This document shows positions 17,603 through 27,600 of a stretch of DNA of 57,514 bases, one piece after another. The notes under the pieces are model-generated. The model did no database searches. It had not been told where the DNA came from and worked only from the letters and a program-made list of their open reading frames with translations. The stretch spans positions 1 through 57,514 of the forward strand of contig DITK01000048.1 of assembly GCA_002422785.1 (NCBI GenBank), in the 5' to 3' direction. The position numbers and the translations under genes were made by a program. Position 1 is the first letter of the stretch; each line of letters starts with the position of its first letter. This DNA comes from Francisellaceae bacterium UBA6186. GTDB taxonomy: Bacteria; Pseudomonadota; Gammaproteobacteria; UBA6186; Azoamicaceae.

Positions 17603-17615
17603 ATATACATGTGCC

Positions 17616-17641
17616 CCAACTAACTTTAAGTTGGTTTTTTT
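17616..17641 (+). terminator. Rightward hairpin plus T-run at the head of the leftward glycan operon
   Basis: CCAACT (17616-17621) pairs with AGTTGG (17629-17634) over a 7-nt loop and is followed by seven T. In the rightward direction this looks like a short intrinsic terminator that would stop antisense transcription from entering the atp promoter region. The stem is only 6 bp, so confidence is limited. Confidence 0.4.
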
Positions 17642-17782
17642 AAGCAATTATGCTACCAGCGATTAGCCCTTCCATATTAAAATTTATTAATTATATTAAT
17701 TATTTATGATATAATAAATTAATTGGACATTAGTATAACTAATTATTTTAATCTAAAAATTTAGGATAACATAAATTAAACC

Positions 17783-18049
17783 ATGCTAAAATCTTGTTTT
17801 TCAATATTTTTTGGGGTTGTTGTCTGCCATTTGTCTGGTATGTTATTTCGTTTAATTATTGCTAAAAAACAACCATCTAATATAATTTATAGAATGTACT
17901 TAGCAGAAGCTGGTAAATTATTGGCCTTCATTCTCAGTGTGGTAGTAATTTTTAAATTTCTACCCATAAACCACAATATTTTTATTGTTAGTGTTTCCGG
18001 TTATTTAATTATCAATTTTACTAAAAATTTATTAAAGTTAATAATATGA
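17783..18049 (+). CDS. atpI: ATP synthase protein I (AtpI-like assembly factor)
   Basis: 88 aa with three hydrophobic segments, shorter than the ~126 aa of E. coli AtpI. The YLAEAGKLLAFILSVVVIFKFL segment matches the family's conserved second/third helix region. Position (first gene of the atp operon, stop overlapping the atpB start as ATGA) supports the call. AtpI helps c-ring assembly and is the least conserved gene of the operon. No strong ribosome binding site is visible before ATG 17783. Confidence 0.8.
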   Translation: MLKSCFSIFFGVVVCHLSGMLFRLIIAKKQPSNIIYRMYLAEAGKLLAFILSVVVIFKFLPINHNIFIVSVSGYLIINFTKNLLKLII

Positions 18050-18828
18050 CAACTAATAACATAATATCTGCATCAGATTATATTAAGGAACATGTCAGCA
18101 ATTTTTCTTATGGTTCCGGATTTTGGCAAATTCATGTAGACACGTTAGTAGTTTCTATACTATTAGGTGCTATTTTTCTAACAGTTTTTTATTTGGTCGC
18201 AGCTAAAGCTACTATCAATGTTCCGTCAAAATTACAAATTGCTGTAGAATTAATTGTCGGATTTATTAATGATCAAACAAATTCCACTTATTTGGGGAAA
18301 CAAAAAATCACAGGGCCGCTTGCTTTAACAGTTTTTGCCTGGGTGTTTTTAATGAATTTTATGGATTTACTACCTGTAGATCTGATAAAAACTATTAGTG
18401 CTTGTTTTAATCTAACGTCAAGTGTGCGTCACTCGAAAATAGTACCAACAACCGACCCAAATTTAACCTTAAGCTTATCTTTGTCGATATTTTTATTAAG
18501 CGTATTTTATAGTTTCACGGCTAAAGGTATGCTGAAATTTACCTACGCATTCTTTAGTAGCCCTTTTAGTATTTGGTTGTTTCCATTGAATATTTTTTTT
18601 AAAACCATAGAAGCATTGGCAAAAATCCTATCTTTAGGCTTACGGTTATTTGGTAACATGTATGCTGGTGAATTAATTTTTATACTAATAGCATTACTAC
18701 CCTGGTGGGTACAATGGACATTAGGTGTCCCTTGGGTTATTTTTCATGTTTTAATTATAACTATTCAAGCATTTATATTTGCTATGCTATCTATTGTATA
18801 CTTAGCTATGGCAGAAAAAATGCACTAA
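18046..18828 (+). CDS. atpB: ATP synthase Fo subunit a
   Basis: 260 aa, slightly shorter than E. coli (271). Proton half-channel subunit in the inner membrane. The essential helix with LGLRLFGNMYAGELIFIL contains the invariant Arg that faces the c-ring, followed by the conserved C-terminal VIFHVLIITIQAFIFAMLSIVYL. Its start overlaps the atpI stop. Confidence 0.97.
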   Translation: MTTNNIISASDYIKEHVSNFSYGSGFWQIHVDTLVVSILLGAIFLTVFYLVAAKATINVPSKLQIAVELIVGFINDQTNSTYLGKQKITGPLALTVFAWVFLMNFMDLLPVDLIKTISACFNLTSSVRHSKIVPTTDPNLTLSLSLSIFLLSVFYSFTAKGMLKFTYAFFSSPFSIWLFPLNIFFKTIEALAKILSLGLRLFGNMYAGELIFILIALLPWWVQWTLGVPWVIFHVLIITIQAFIFAMLSIVYLAMAEKMH

Positions 18829-18848
18829 TAATTTTTTAGGAGATCGAA

Positions 18849-19157
18849 ATGAAAAATTCAGCAGATATAATTCAAATTGCACAAATAGTTGCAAATTTAC
18901 AACAAACTACATCTTTGACGGTAACCGTATTAATCAGTGTTGGGGCATTTAGTACCGCAATTGGCTTTGCTATTTTAGGCGGTAAATTTTTAGAGGCAGC
19001 AGCAAGACAGCCAGAAATTATGGAGCAATTGCAAGTTAAATTATTTATTATTGCGGCATTATTAGATGCTGTATCAATGATTGGGGTGGGAATTGCATTG
19101 TTTTTTACTTTTGCTAATCCATTTTTAAGTACTTTAGAAAAATTTTTACCACAATAG
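18849..19157 (+). CDS. atpE: ATP synthase Fo subunit c
   Basis: 102 aa, longer than the usual ~80 because of short N- and C-terminal additions. Two membrane helices; the loop AARQPE and the second helix LLDAVSMIGVGIALFF carry the proton-binding Asp73. The GKFLEAAARQPE and ALFFTFANPF segments are typical of the gammaproteobacterial type with a longer C-terminus. A strong ribosome binding site (AGGAG, 18839-18843) precedes it, fitting the high c stoichiometry. Confidence 0.97.
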   Translation: MKNSADIIQIAQIVANLQQTTSLTVTVLISVGAFSTAIGFAILGGKFLEAAARQPEIMEQLQVKLFIIAALLDAVSMIGVGIALFFTFANPFLSTLEKFLPQ

Positions 19158-19211
19158 TTATTATAAATATTATAAACTAAACATAAAAAATTATTAGGTA
19201 TTAAGAATACA

Positions 19212-19694
19212 ATGAATATTAATGCAACAATTTTTGGTCAAATGATAACTTTTGGCATATTTGTCTGGATCACCATGCAATTTATTTGGCCAAAAATAAT
19301 GTCGGTACTAACAGCAAGAGAAAATATAATATTAGAGGGGTTACAAGCTGCCGAACAAAGCCAACAAAAACTACAGCAAGCCAAAACACTAGCAAAAGAT
19401 AAAGAAGCAGAAACTCGCAAATATTGTGCTCAACTAATCACTGAAGCCAAAAAACAAGCTGAACAAATTTTAGAATTGTCGGTAATTCAAGCTAAACATA
19501 AGGGAGATGAAATAATTAAAAATGCGCACATAGATATACAAAAAGAACATATTAAATTACAAAAAGCCATGCAAGATCGTTTGGCCGATTTAATTATCTC
19601 CGGTGCAGAAAAAATTATAGAAATTAGGCTTGATCAAGAGCAACATAACAACATTTTGCGAGATATCAGTAACAAGCTATATGGCACAAAATAA
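19212..19694 (+). CDS. atpF: ATP synthase Fo subunit b
   Basis: 160 aa, normal length. One N-terminal membrane helix (MNINATIFGQMITFGIFVWITMQFIWP, with the family's FxWP end) followed by a long charged helix (Lys/Gln/Glu/Ala-rich) that forms the peripheral stalk. It overlaps atpH by 14 nt. Confidence 0.96.
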   Translation: MNINATIFGQMITFGIFVWITMQFIWPKIMSVLTARENIILEGLQAAEQSQQKLQQAKTLAKDKEAETRKYCAQLITEAKKQAEQILELSVIQAKHKGDEIIKNAHIDIQKEHIKLQKAMQDRLADLIISGAEKIIEIRLDQEQHNNILRDISNKLYGTK

Positions 19695-20289
19695 CACTAG
19701 TAATTTAGTAAGAGGATATTCCAGAGCTATTTTTGCTATCGCAAATGAGTTTGGGATAACAGAACAATTTTCTTTGTTGTTGCAATTTTTGCAGCAAATT
19801 ATACAACACCCCTCGGTCAAAAAAATACTAATTAACGGCACAATAAGCTATGTAGATAAGGCTGATTTATTAATAAAGATAATTAACAGCCACCAAAAAT
19901 TAACCGATTTGGGCAGCCACAACATGTTAATTGCCGAACAATCAGCTAATGATTCAACAACAAAAAAAGAATTTAATTTTCTTCAATTCTTAGCTAAAAA
20001 AAAACATTTGTTACTGATACCAAGTATTTATGAACAATATGATAAAATTTATTTAGAGAATCAAAAAAAATTACGAATAACAATCATAAGTGCGATTATT
20101 TTAAACGACATGCAGCAACAAACTTTGCAACATAGTTTAACAAAATATTTTAACAAAGAAATTTTATCAACATTTCAAGTTGACAAATCAATCATTGCAG
20201 GGATACTGATTAAATATAATGACGAAATTATAGATTATTCTTTAAAAGGCAAGCTATTAAGTTTAAGTCAAAGCTTGAAAAATAATTAA
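19681..20289 (+). CDS. atpH: ATP synthase F1 subunit delta
   Basis: 202 aa from ATG 19681, somewhat longer than E. coli (177). Helical N-terminal domain with ARGYSRAIFAIA-like start (VRGYSRAIFAIANEFG) and a C-terminal beta/helix region ending in the family pattern FQVDKSIIAGILIKYNDEIIDYSLKGKL. Joins F1 to the peripheral stalk. The reading frame is open further upstream to 19630, but the overlap with atpF and the family N-terminus support 19681. Confidence 0.94.
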   Translation: MAQNNTSNLVRGYSRAIFAIANEFGITEQFSLLLQFLQQIIQHPSVKKILINGTISYVDKADLLIKIINSHQKLTDLGSHNMLIAEQSANDSTTKKEFNFLQFLAKKKHLLLIPSIYEQYDKIYLENQKKLRITIISAIILNDMQQQTLQHSLTKYFNKEILSTFQVDKSIIAGILIKYNDEIIDYSLKGKLLSLSQSLKNN

Positions 20290-20334
20290 GTGCACTATCG
20301 TAAACAATGATATATGAATATCTGGAGATAATTG

Positions 20335-21885
20335 ATGTTAAATGCAGAAGAAATAAGTAGTTTGATTGAAGATAAAATCAAAGATTTTCAGTCTGCAAAA
20401 ACCCAAACTACTGAAGGCAAAATTATCGGGGTAGCAGATGGTATTGTTAAAATTTATGGACTAGAAGACGCATTCTATGGAGAACAATTACTGTTTGAAG
20501 ATGGTTCCTTAGGTATTGCCTTAAATCTAGAACAAGACAATATCGGCGCAATAGTTTTAGGCGACACCAGTAATATTAATCAAGGACAAACAGTAAAATT
20601 ATGCAGGGATGTTTTAAAAGTACCTGTTGGCCCAGAATTGATAGGACGCATAGTCAATCCTCTGGGGGAGCCAATAGATGGGGGGACCGCTATCACGACT
20701 AAATTAACATCCCCCATAGAAAAAGTGGCACCAGGTGTTATATGGCGCAAATCTGTCTCGCAACCACTACAAACTGGCATTAAATCGATTGATTCCATGG
20801 TACCAATTGGTCGTGGCCAAAGAGAGTTAATTATTGGCGATAGACAGACCGGAAAAACTGCACTTGCGATAGATACCATAATTAATCAAAAAGATCAGCA
20901 AGTCATTTGTATCTATGTGGCAATCGGTCAAAAAGCATCTTCCGTTGCCAATCTGGTAGCTAAATTAAAGGAATATGGGGCTATGCAACACACGATAGTG
21001 GTGGTTGCCACGGCATCTGATGCAGCAGCTTTACAATATGTTGCCCCCTACGCAGGCTGCACCATGGGAGAATATTTTCGTGATTTGGGCCAAGATGCCT
21101 TAATTATTTATGATGATTTAACTAAACATGCCTGGGCTTATAGACAAATCTCATTATTATTAAAACGGCCGCCAGGAAGAGAAGCCTATCCTGGCGACAT
21201 CTTTTATTTGCATTCTAGATTATTGGAAAGAGCGGCTCGTGTGAGTGAAGAATACGTCACAGAGCAAACCAATGGGCTTATCAAAGGCACCACAGGATCT
21301 TTAACCGCATTACCAATTATAGAAACCCAATCCGGGGATGTGTCAGCTTTTGTTCCAACTAATGTTATATCCATCACGGACGGTCAAATTTTTTTAGATA
21401 ATGATTTATTTAATGCTGGCGTTCGACCTGCGGTAAATGCCGGTTTATCCGTGTCTAGGGTAGGAGGAGCCGCTCAATCCAAAATTATTAAACAACTAGG
21501 AATAGGTATTCGATTAATGTTGGCCCAATATCGAGAATTAGCATCTTTTGCTCAATTCGCATCAGAATTAGATAAAATTACTAGTCTGCAATTAGAGCGT
21601 GGACAAAGAGTTACCGAATTAACCAAACAAAAACAATATCGTCCCATTTCTGTAGCATTAATGTCTATTAGTTTATTTGCCGCTTCTAACGGAGATCTAG
21701 ATGATGTTCCTATTAATAAAATAGAAGAATTTGAACAACAACTACATGATTATGTCAAAATACATCATTTAGATCTGTTGAAAGAATTAGACAGCAAACA
21801 AAATCTAGATGAAACAACTTCGGACCTAATAAGTAATATAATAGCCACATTTAAGCAAACACAATTTGTTCATGTAGTGGAATAA
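20335..21885 (+). CDS. atpA: ATP synthase F1 subunit alpha
   Basis: 516 aa, full length. Walker A GDRQTGKT at residues 168-175, the GIKSIDSMVPIGRGQRELIIGDRQ run, and the arginine-finger segment of the family near VGGAAQSK are present. Non-catalytic nucleotide-binding subunit of F1. ATG 20335 is preferred over TTG 20332; GGAG lies 9 nt upstream. Confidence 0.98.
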   Translation: MLNAEEISSLIEDKIKDFQSAKTQTTEGKIIGVADGIVKIYGLEDAFYGEQLLFEDGSLGIALNLEQDNIGAIVLGDTSNINQGQTVKLCRDVLKVPVGPELIGRIVNPLGEPIDGGTAITTKLTSPIEKVAPGVIWRKSVSQPLQTGIKSIDSMVPIGRGQRELIIGDRQTGKTALAIDTIINQKDQQVICIYVAIGQKASSVANLVAKLKEYGAMQHTIVVVATASDAAALQYVAPYAGCTMGEYFRDLGQDALIIYDDLTKHAWAYRQISLLLKRPPGREAYPGDIFYLHSRLLERAARVSEEYVTEQTNGLIKGTTGSLTALPIIETQSGDVSAFVPTNVISITDGQIFLDNDLFNAGVRPAVNAGLSVSRVGGAAQSKIIKQLGIGIRLMLAQYRELASFAQFASELDKITSLQLERGQRVTELTKQKQYRPISVALMSISLFAASNGDLDDVPINKIEEFEQQLHDYVKIHHLDLLKELDSKQNLDETTSDLISNIIATFKQTQFVHVVE

Positions 21886-21887
21886 AC

Positions 21888-22757
21888 ATGTCTCATTCAA
21901 AAGAAATTAGAAACAAAATAAAAAGCATAGAAAGCACCAAAAAAATCACCCATGCTATGGAAATGTTATCTGCTAGTAAAATGAAAAAAGCTCAAAACAC
22001 TATGCGAGCATCTCGTCCATTCGCATCAACCATTATTGAATTGATTTGTAATATAGCTTATGGATGTATTAGTGAACATCATTTTTTTATTAAAAGACCG
22101 GCAATTAATATGGGATTACTAATCATAGGAACAGATAGAGGACTATGTGCTGGACTAAATACTAGTTTATTTAGGAAATGTTGGCAGTATATAAAAAAAT
22201 GGCAAAACGAGAATATTAATTATGTTATAAAAATTGCAACCATTGGCGAAAAGGCTAAAATTTTTTTTGGTTCTAAGTGCGGATATCCTATTCTTGCCAG
22301 CCAAGAAAAAATCGGCGAGCATCCTACTATGCAGCATTTAATTGGCGTAATTAAAGTTGTATTACAAGAATATAAGGAAGAAAAAATAGATACAGTGTAT
22401 ATCGCTTATAATGAATTTGAAACGACTATGAAACAAAAGCCTACTATTAAACAATTATTACCAATAGTAAATCATGATTTTATGCGACATCAAAAATTAC
22501 CTACCGAGTATCTGTTTGAACCAGGATCCGATATTTTGCTGGACTTGTTATTAAATAGATATCTAGAATTTTTGGTATACCAAGGAGTAGTCGAAAATAT
22601 AGCTAGCGAACAATCAGCCAGAATGGTTGCTATGAAAAATGCAACCGATAATGCCTCTCAAATTATCGAGGCTTTAAACCTACATTATAATAAAGAACGC
22701 CAGGCTATCATTACTAAAGAAATTGCTGAAATCGTATCTGGCTCTTCAGCTGTTTAA
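21888..22757 (+). CDS. atpG: ATP synthase F1 subunit gamma
   Basis: 289 aa, full length. The rotor shaft: N-terminal KEIRNKIKSIESTKKITHAMEMLSASKM and C-terminal SEQSARMVAMKNATDNASQ helices, which form the central coiled coil, are both recognisable. Starts 2 nt after the atpA stop. Confidence 0.98.
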   Translation: MSHSKEIRNKIKSIESTKKITHAMEMLSASKMKKAQNTMRASRPFASTIIELICNIAYGCISEHHFFIKRPAINMGLLIIGTDRGLCAGLNTSLFRKCWQYIKKWQNENINYVIKIATIGEKAKIFFGSKCGYPILASQEKIGEHPTMQHLIGVIKVVLQEYKEEKIDTVYIAYNEFETTMKQKPTIKQLLPIVNHDFMRHQKLPTEYLFEPGSDILLDLLLNRYLEFLVYQGVVENIASEQSARMVAMKNATDNASQIIEALNLHYNKERQAIITKEIAEIVSGSSAV

Positions 22758-22786
22758 TAAGTTTATTTAATAGGAGCAGTTTAATA

Positions 22787-24205
22787 ATGAGCAACATACC
22801 AGAAGAAAAATTAGGTAAAATTATCCAAATTATTGGGGCTGTTATTGATGTGGAATTTACTAACAATGATGTGCCCAAAATTTATGATGCATTAAAAATT
22901 GTTGAAAATAATGTAATATTAGAGGTGCAACAACAACTAGGCGATGGCGTGGTAAGAACTATTGCTATGGGGGTATCAGAGGGATTAAGACGTGGCATGT
23001 TAGTACAACAGACTAACAGTCCTATTTGTGTACCAGTTGGCCCAGAAACATTAGGTAGAATTATGAATGTACTTGGTGAACCTATCGATGGTAAAGGACA
23101 TATTGCGGCTGCAACTAAACTACCTATTCATCGTAAACCACCAACCTATGAAGAACAAGCTTCGCAAAATCAATTATTAGAAACCGGAATTAAAGTTATT
23201 GATTTAATCGCACCTTTTGCCAAAGGAGGTAAAATTGGTTTGTTTGGTGGGGCAGGAGTGGGGAAAACTGTTAACATGATGGAATTAATACGTAATATTG
23301 CAATAGAGCATAGTGGTTATTCGGTATTTGCTGGGGTTGGCGAAAGAACTAGGGAAGGCAATGATTTTTATAACGAGATGATCGACAGTAATGTTTTAAA
23401 CCAGGTAGCACTGGTCTATGGACAAATGAATGAACCGCCTGGTAATAGGCTAAGGGTTGCTCTAACCGCTTTGACTGTGGCGGAACATTTTCGTGAAAAT
23501 GGCAGAGAAGTCTTGTTATTTATTGACAACATTTATCGTTATACTTTAGCTGGGGTTGAGGTTTCTGCATTATTAGGCAGAATGCCATCCGCAGTTGGCT
23601 ATCAACCAACTCTTGCGGCCGAAATGGGTACTTTACAAGAACGCATTACTTCTACTAAAAATGGATCTATTACCTCTATTCAAGCTATTTATGTGCCTGC
23701 TGATGATTTAACAGATCCATCGCCTGCTACAACTTTTGCGCACTTAGATGCCACTATCGTTTTATCTAGACAAATTGCCGCCATGGGGGTTTATCCGGCT
23801 ATTGATCCATTGGACTCCACTAGCAGACAATTAGATCCTCAAATAGTTGGAGAAGAACATTATCAAGTAGCTCGTGCTATACAAAGTATTTTACAACGCT
23901 ATAAAGAATTAAAAGATATTATTGCGATTTTAGGCATGGAAGAATTATCTGATGAAGATAAATTGTTAGTAGAAAGAGCGAGAAAAATTCAAAACTTTTT
24001 ATCTCAGCCTTTTTTTGTGGCAGAAATATTTACTGGCAACCTTGGTAAATATGTGTCACTAAAAGATACTATTAGAAGCTTTAAAGCAATTATTAATGGC
24101 GATTGCGACAGCTGGCCAGAACAAGCTTTTTATATGGTTGGCAATATTGATGAAGCAAAACAAAAAGCTGCTGACATTTTGAAAATTTCAGAAAAACAAC
24201 TATGA
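22787..24205 (+). CDS. atpD: ATP synthase F1 subunit beta
   Basis: 472 aa. Catalytic subunit. Walker A GGAGVGKT at residues 154-161, VGERTREGNDFY with the catalytic Glu, LLFIDNIYRYTLAGVEVSALLGRMPSAVGYQPTLA and ADDLTDPSPATTFAHLDATIVLSR are all intact. AGGAG ribosome binding site 22772-22776. Stop overlaps the atpC start. Confidence 0.99.
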   Translation: MSNIPEEKLGKIIQIIGAVIDVEFTNNDVPKIYDALKIVENNVILEVQQQLGDGVVRTIAMGVSEGLRRGMLVQQTNSPICVPVGPETLGRIMNVLGEPIDGKGHIAAATKLPIHRKPPTYEEQASQNQLLETGIKVIDLIAPFAKGGKIGLFGGAGVGKTVNMMELIRNIAIEHSGYSVFAGVGERTREGNDFYNEMIDSNVLNQVALVYGQMNEPPGNRLRVALTALTVAEHFRENGREVLLFIDNIYRYTLAGVEVSALLGRMPSAVGYQPTLAAEMGTLQERITSTKNGSITSIQAIYVPADDLTDPSPATTFAHLDATIVLSRQIAAMGVYPAIDPLDSTSRQLDPQIVGEEHYQVARAIQSILQRYKELKDIIAILGMEELSDEDKLLVERARKIQNFLSQPFFVAEIFTGNLGKYVSLKDTIRSFKAIINGDCDSWPEQAFYMVGNIDEAKQKAADILKISEKQL

Positions 24206-24621
24206 AATCGTTTATAGTAAATATAGTAAGCCCAGAAAAAGAATTATATATCGGTAATGCCATCAAATTGTTTGCAACTTCAGTCAATGGAGAATTAGAA
24301 ATATTATATGGGCACGCTAGATTATTAGCACAATTACTGCCAGCACCAGTATGGATAGAAAAACCTGATCAGACAAAAGAAGCCATAGTCATTTTTGGTG
24401 GTATATTAGAGGTACAATATAACAAATCTATCATTTTAGCAGACACTGGCATCAGAGCTGCTGATATTGATGAAGCCAAAGCATTAAATGCCAAACGAGA
24501 CGCCGAACATATCTTAAAACAAAAAAATATTAGTACTATTGATTATACCGCAGTAAGAGAAGAATTGGCTTTTGCTAGTGCTCAGCTGAGGGTCATTAGG
24601 TATTTATTAGGTAAAAAATAA
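24202..24621 (+). CDS. atpC: ATP synthase F1 subunit epsilon
   Basis: 139 aa, normal length. N-terminal beta sandwich (VNIVSPEKELYIGNAIKLFATSVNGELEILYGHARLLAQLLPAPV) and two C-terminal helices (IDEAKALNAKRDAEHIL onward). Regulates and couples F1. It begins inside the atpD stop (ATGA). Last gene of the operon; no convincing intrinsic terminator was seen in the 139 bp after it. Confidence 0.95.
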   Translation: MKSFIVNIVSPEKELYIGNAIKLFATSVNGELEILYGHARLLAQLLPAPVWIEKPDQTKEAIVIFGGILEVQYNKSIILADTGIRAADIDEAKALNAKRDAEHILKQKNISTIDYTAVREELAFASAQLRVIRYLLGKK

Positions 24622-24760
24622 TTTTTCACACCCTTAACAATAGCGTTTATGCACTGAAAAAGCCAGGCAACCGCTTATATTTATCTTTACAACTAACAGG
24701 CGCCATGTAATAATTCTCTCCATAGATAATATTATCAAAAAAAAATAGAGGATGGTGTCT

Positions 24761-26920
24761 ATGATAACAAACAATATAACAGCATATGCAGAAAAGTTAT
24801 TAACTGCCGCAGTAGAACAATCATTTCCTCAAGGCATAGCGGTAGATCCAGATTTTAAATCATTCATTCAACAATGCAGCAGCGAATTTATGGATGAAGA
24901 AATTTTAAATAGCTTACAGAAATCCGGGAACACAATAATTGCCCAGCTTATATCAGAAATGAAAAGACTACATGCACGACAAATAGCCAAATTATTTATA
25001 CCACCAAACCAAACAACAACAGAACCCATACCGGAACTAGTAGATTTAATAATAACTCAAATAACACCACACGTAACTTATGATGATTTTAATAATAAAA
25101 TTATTATTTTAAGCCACATGTATCAACAGCCACAATATCAATTTATCAATAAACATGGAGTAAACATCAAATTACTAGCAACAGATCTGGAATCTATAGA
25201 TAATAAAATCTTGCAACAAAGCACCAAAGAATCTAGCAACACTATTAATAATATGCCTGGTAGCCATATGCTGCCAGCTCAACAAAAACAGCAATTTATA
25301 ACAGTATTATTATATATAGAATATCAACTTAAAATAAAGTCAGATAGTATATTAGTCAAAAGAAAAACAGATTTAATTAACACTATTAATGAACATATTG
25401 AAGCTGCAACAAATGAATATGCCTCTTGCGCAACAGAATCACAATTTAATTCCTGGCGCATACACAATACTTATAACAATATCAGCAAACAGGTTACAGA
25501 GGCGATGCAATATGCTACCGACACATTAGATAAGATACCAGGATCAACACTTTTAACCGATCAAGATAAAAAAAAATTTACCAACAAATTAACTATCTTA
25601 AAGCAAAAAGAACAACAATACCAAAATGCACAGCACTGGTTCACACGATCGATCACGCCCTATCAAGAACAAGAAATTCAACAATGCATTAAGCAAATTC
25701 ATGAAGCCATTTTTGATACAGTAAAGCAAACCGATAACACTAAAATAATTTTTAACAAATATCAGCAACAACTGATGAATAACAACATGGAAAACACCTT
25801 GTTAAAAGAAGCATTAGATAATCAGCTATTAGCAGCAATAGCTACTGCCGAACTAAATGATTTGGGGTTTAAAACAGCACCAATAAATTTATCGCATATT
25901 ATTCGCACCTTTGATATAGCAATATTATTATCACATATAGATTATTTTAAAAATTTAGACCTTGATGTGCAAATACAAATCATTGATAGTATAAATAACT
26001 TGTTGAACCAAACACAGAAGCAAGAACTTATAACACAGCATGACAGCATCAAAAAGATTATTAATGCTATTGCGAAAAAATGTAAGCCAACTGTTACTTC
26101 CGTACCACTGCAAGAAAATGATACTTTGTGGTGGAAAAATATTGTTAACAATCTAAACAATACATCTATCTATCATCTTGGTATTGATGGAATGAATATT
26201 ATGGCTAAAACATATAATATAATGCCAAACAGCATGATTGGTTGGCTAACATTTTACTCAAACCCTCGTTGGTATGTAATAATTAATCTTGGTAAAGCAA
26301 ACATTATATCCACGCTATCCAATATGATTTATCCATTTAAATATATAGCAAATGGTTTTATTACAATTGCGGTTACCATGGCTACCGCATTATATGCCAC
26401 AATACAATCAGATCCATACAAGCCTTCTAAAAAAGCAACAGCAATTCTTGGCGACGAAGAAAAAGCAAAAAAAGTTGCTGATTTTTTTAAACAAGAAATA
26501 TTATCTTTACAAACCCAAATAAACGAACCGGTAAACAATTTAGATCCAGCACAACTAGCCTTGAATTTAGCATGTTTAAATCAAAGCTGGGGATCTATTC
26601 AACAGGGAAATACAGATCTTGCTACTTTAAAACAACTGTTTAAAAATTTAACACTAAATACAGATACGACCTGGTCAATGACTATGGATAATATTGATAC
26701 GGATGATATGGTTCATAATCTAATAGATCTCATTTTACCACAAGCCCCAGCATCAACAGGAAATCAGAAAGATAATTTACCTAGATTGATTGGTCCTCGC
26801 AGACAACTAATATCTTATGCTGCGCAAAATCATGCAGCCCAACAAAAACAGTTGGCGTTGGATAAGATAAAGGATATCGACTCCATTCTACAACACAAAA
26901 ATACAGCATGTAGTCATTAA
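24761..26920 (+). CDS. Large unknown protein, mostly helical with one hydrophobic segment; possible effector family member
   Basis: 719 aa, not recognised. It is Gln/Asn/Ile-rich and largely helical, without a signal peptide. Two related stretches (NNMPGSHMLPAQQKQQF and DKIPGSTLLTDQDKKKF, residues ~160-275) look like an internal repeat. A hydrophobic segment lies at ~527-547 (GFITIAVTMATALYATI), followed by a ~100-residue domain (558-657) that resembles the equivalent part of the protein at 55719-57512. The start is ATG 24761 with AGAGGAT 7 nt upstream; an in-frame ATG at 24752 sits within that site. The 3' end overlaps the convergent prepilin-like gene by 4 nt. Soluble, large, unrelated-looking proteins of this kind in host-associated gammaproteobacteria are often type IV effectors, but nothing here proves that. 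Confidence 0.75.
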   Translation: MITNNITAYAEKLLTAAVEQSFPQGIAVDPDFKSFIQQCSSEFMDEEILNSLQKSGNTIIAQLISEMKRLHARQIAKLFIPPNQTTTEPIPELVDLIITQITPHVTYDDFNNKIIILSHMYQQPQYQFINKHGVNIKLLATDLESIDNKILQQSTKESSNTINNMPGSHMLPAQQKQQFITVLLYIEYQLKIKSDSILVKRKTDLINTINEHIEAATNEYASCATESQFNSWRIHNTYNNISKQVTEAMQYATDTLDKIPGSTLLTDQDKKKFTNKLTILKQKEQQYQNAQHWFTRSITPYQEQEIQQCIKQIHEAIFDTVKQTDNTKIIFNKYQQQLMNNNMENTLLKEALDNQLLAAIATAELNDLGFKTAPINLSHIIRTFDIAILLSHIDYFKNLDLDVQIQIIDSINNLLNQTQKQELITQHDSIKKIINAIAKKCKPTVTSVPLQENDTLWWKNIVNNLNNTSIYHLGIDGMNIMAKTYNIMPNSMIGWLTFYSNPRWYVIINLGKANIISTLSNMIYPFKYIANGFITIAVTMATALYATIQSDPYKPSKKATAILGDEEKAKKVADFFKQEILSLQTQINEPVNNLDPAQLALNLACLNQSWGSIQQGNTDLATLKQLFKNLTLNTDTTWSMTMDNIDTDDMVHNLIDLILPQAPASTGNQKDNLPRLIGPRRQLISYAAQNHAAQQKQLALDKIKDIDSILQHKNTACSH

Positions 26921-27525
26921 GTAAAATTGCATATAGTATCAGGCCTAGTCTTATCAATCGTCCCTAGGGGGCAACTAAGGTAAGTGCTATCGACTAGAGA
27001 TGCAACCACTTTATTATCTACATATACCGTAGAGACTACCCCAGATAAAGCAGTCCATTTAATCGCAAAACGTAATGTTGCGGTTGGGGGGCTAGCTGTT
27101 GGTTTGTTATTGGCAATACCTGTAACGGCACAGGTACATCCGGCACCCATCGGAAATACTTGTCCTACTGTAAGCTTCCATTCTTGCACCATTGCTTGAT
27201 AAAAATCTCCTGGGGTGCACGTGATGTTGGGAGGTACCGCATAACATGCGCTAGCTGCAGGGGCTGGTGCAGTAGAGACTAAGTTGACAAGAAAACTACT
27301 TCTCATAGAGTTTGCAGTGTTGCTTAATTGACGCAGCATACGATATGCGGTTTCTGTTCTGCCAGCCTCAACTGTAATATTAATCACCCTTGATTGTATC
27401 GAAGCAATACCTAGCAAGCTAATTGATAAGATCATCGCCGATATCATAACTTCCAGCAATCCAAAAGCTCTATCTTTCGATAATCGTACCCACAAATGAA
27501 CAATATTATTATGTTGATGACGCAT
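26917..27525 (-). CDS. Type IV pilus/type II secretion prepilin-like protein (PilV-like)
   Basis: About 202 aa from ATG 27525 (the frame stays open to a GTG at 27573). The N-terminus carries a class III prepilin signal: short basic leader ending RA, cleavage between Ala20 and Phe21, then FGLLEVMISAMILSISLLGIASIQ with Glu at mature position 5, as in minor pilins of the PilV type. The C-terminal part contains several cysteines (ACYAVPPNITC, GCTCAV, CPLGT, TICNFT), likely disulphides. No other pilus gene is nearby, so assembly genes would have to be elsewhere. Confidence 0.75.
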   Translation of the reverse strand: MRHQHNNIVHLWVRLSKDRAFGLLEVMISAMILSISLLGIASIQSRVINITVEAGRTETAYRMLRQLSNTANSMRSSFLVNLVSTAPAPAASACYAVPPNITCTPGDFYQAMVQEWKLTVGQVFPMGAGCTCAVTGIANNKPTASPPTATLRFAIKWTALSGVVSTVYVDNKVVASLVDSTYLSCPLGTIDKTRPDTICNFT

Positions 27526-27600
27526 AAACATAATATCATTATAGATAATCTGGATTGCTTCGCTACTTTGCACCCAAATATGACGTGGCGCCTAACCTAT

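Noticed and set aside
17700..17782. atpI promoter near TATAAT at about 17709
   Set aside because: No acceptable -35 element at 16-18 bp; too many A/T-rich look-alikes to choose one.
24622..24760. Terminator after atpC
   Set aside because: No stem followed by a T-run is visible; the interval holds nothing else I can support.
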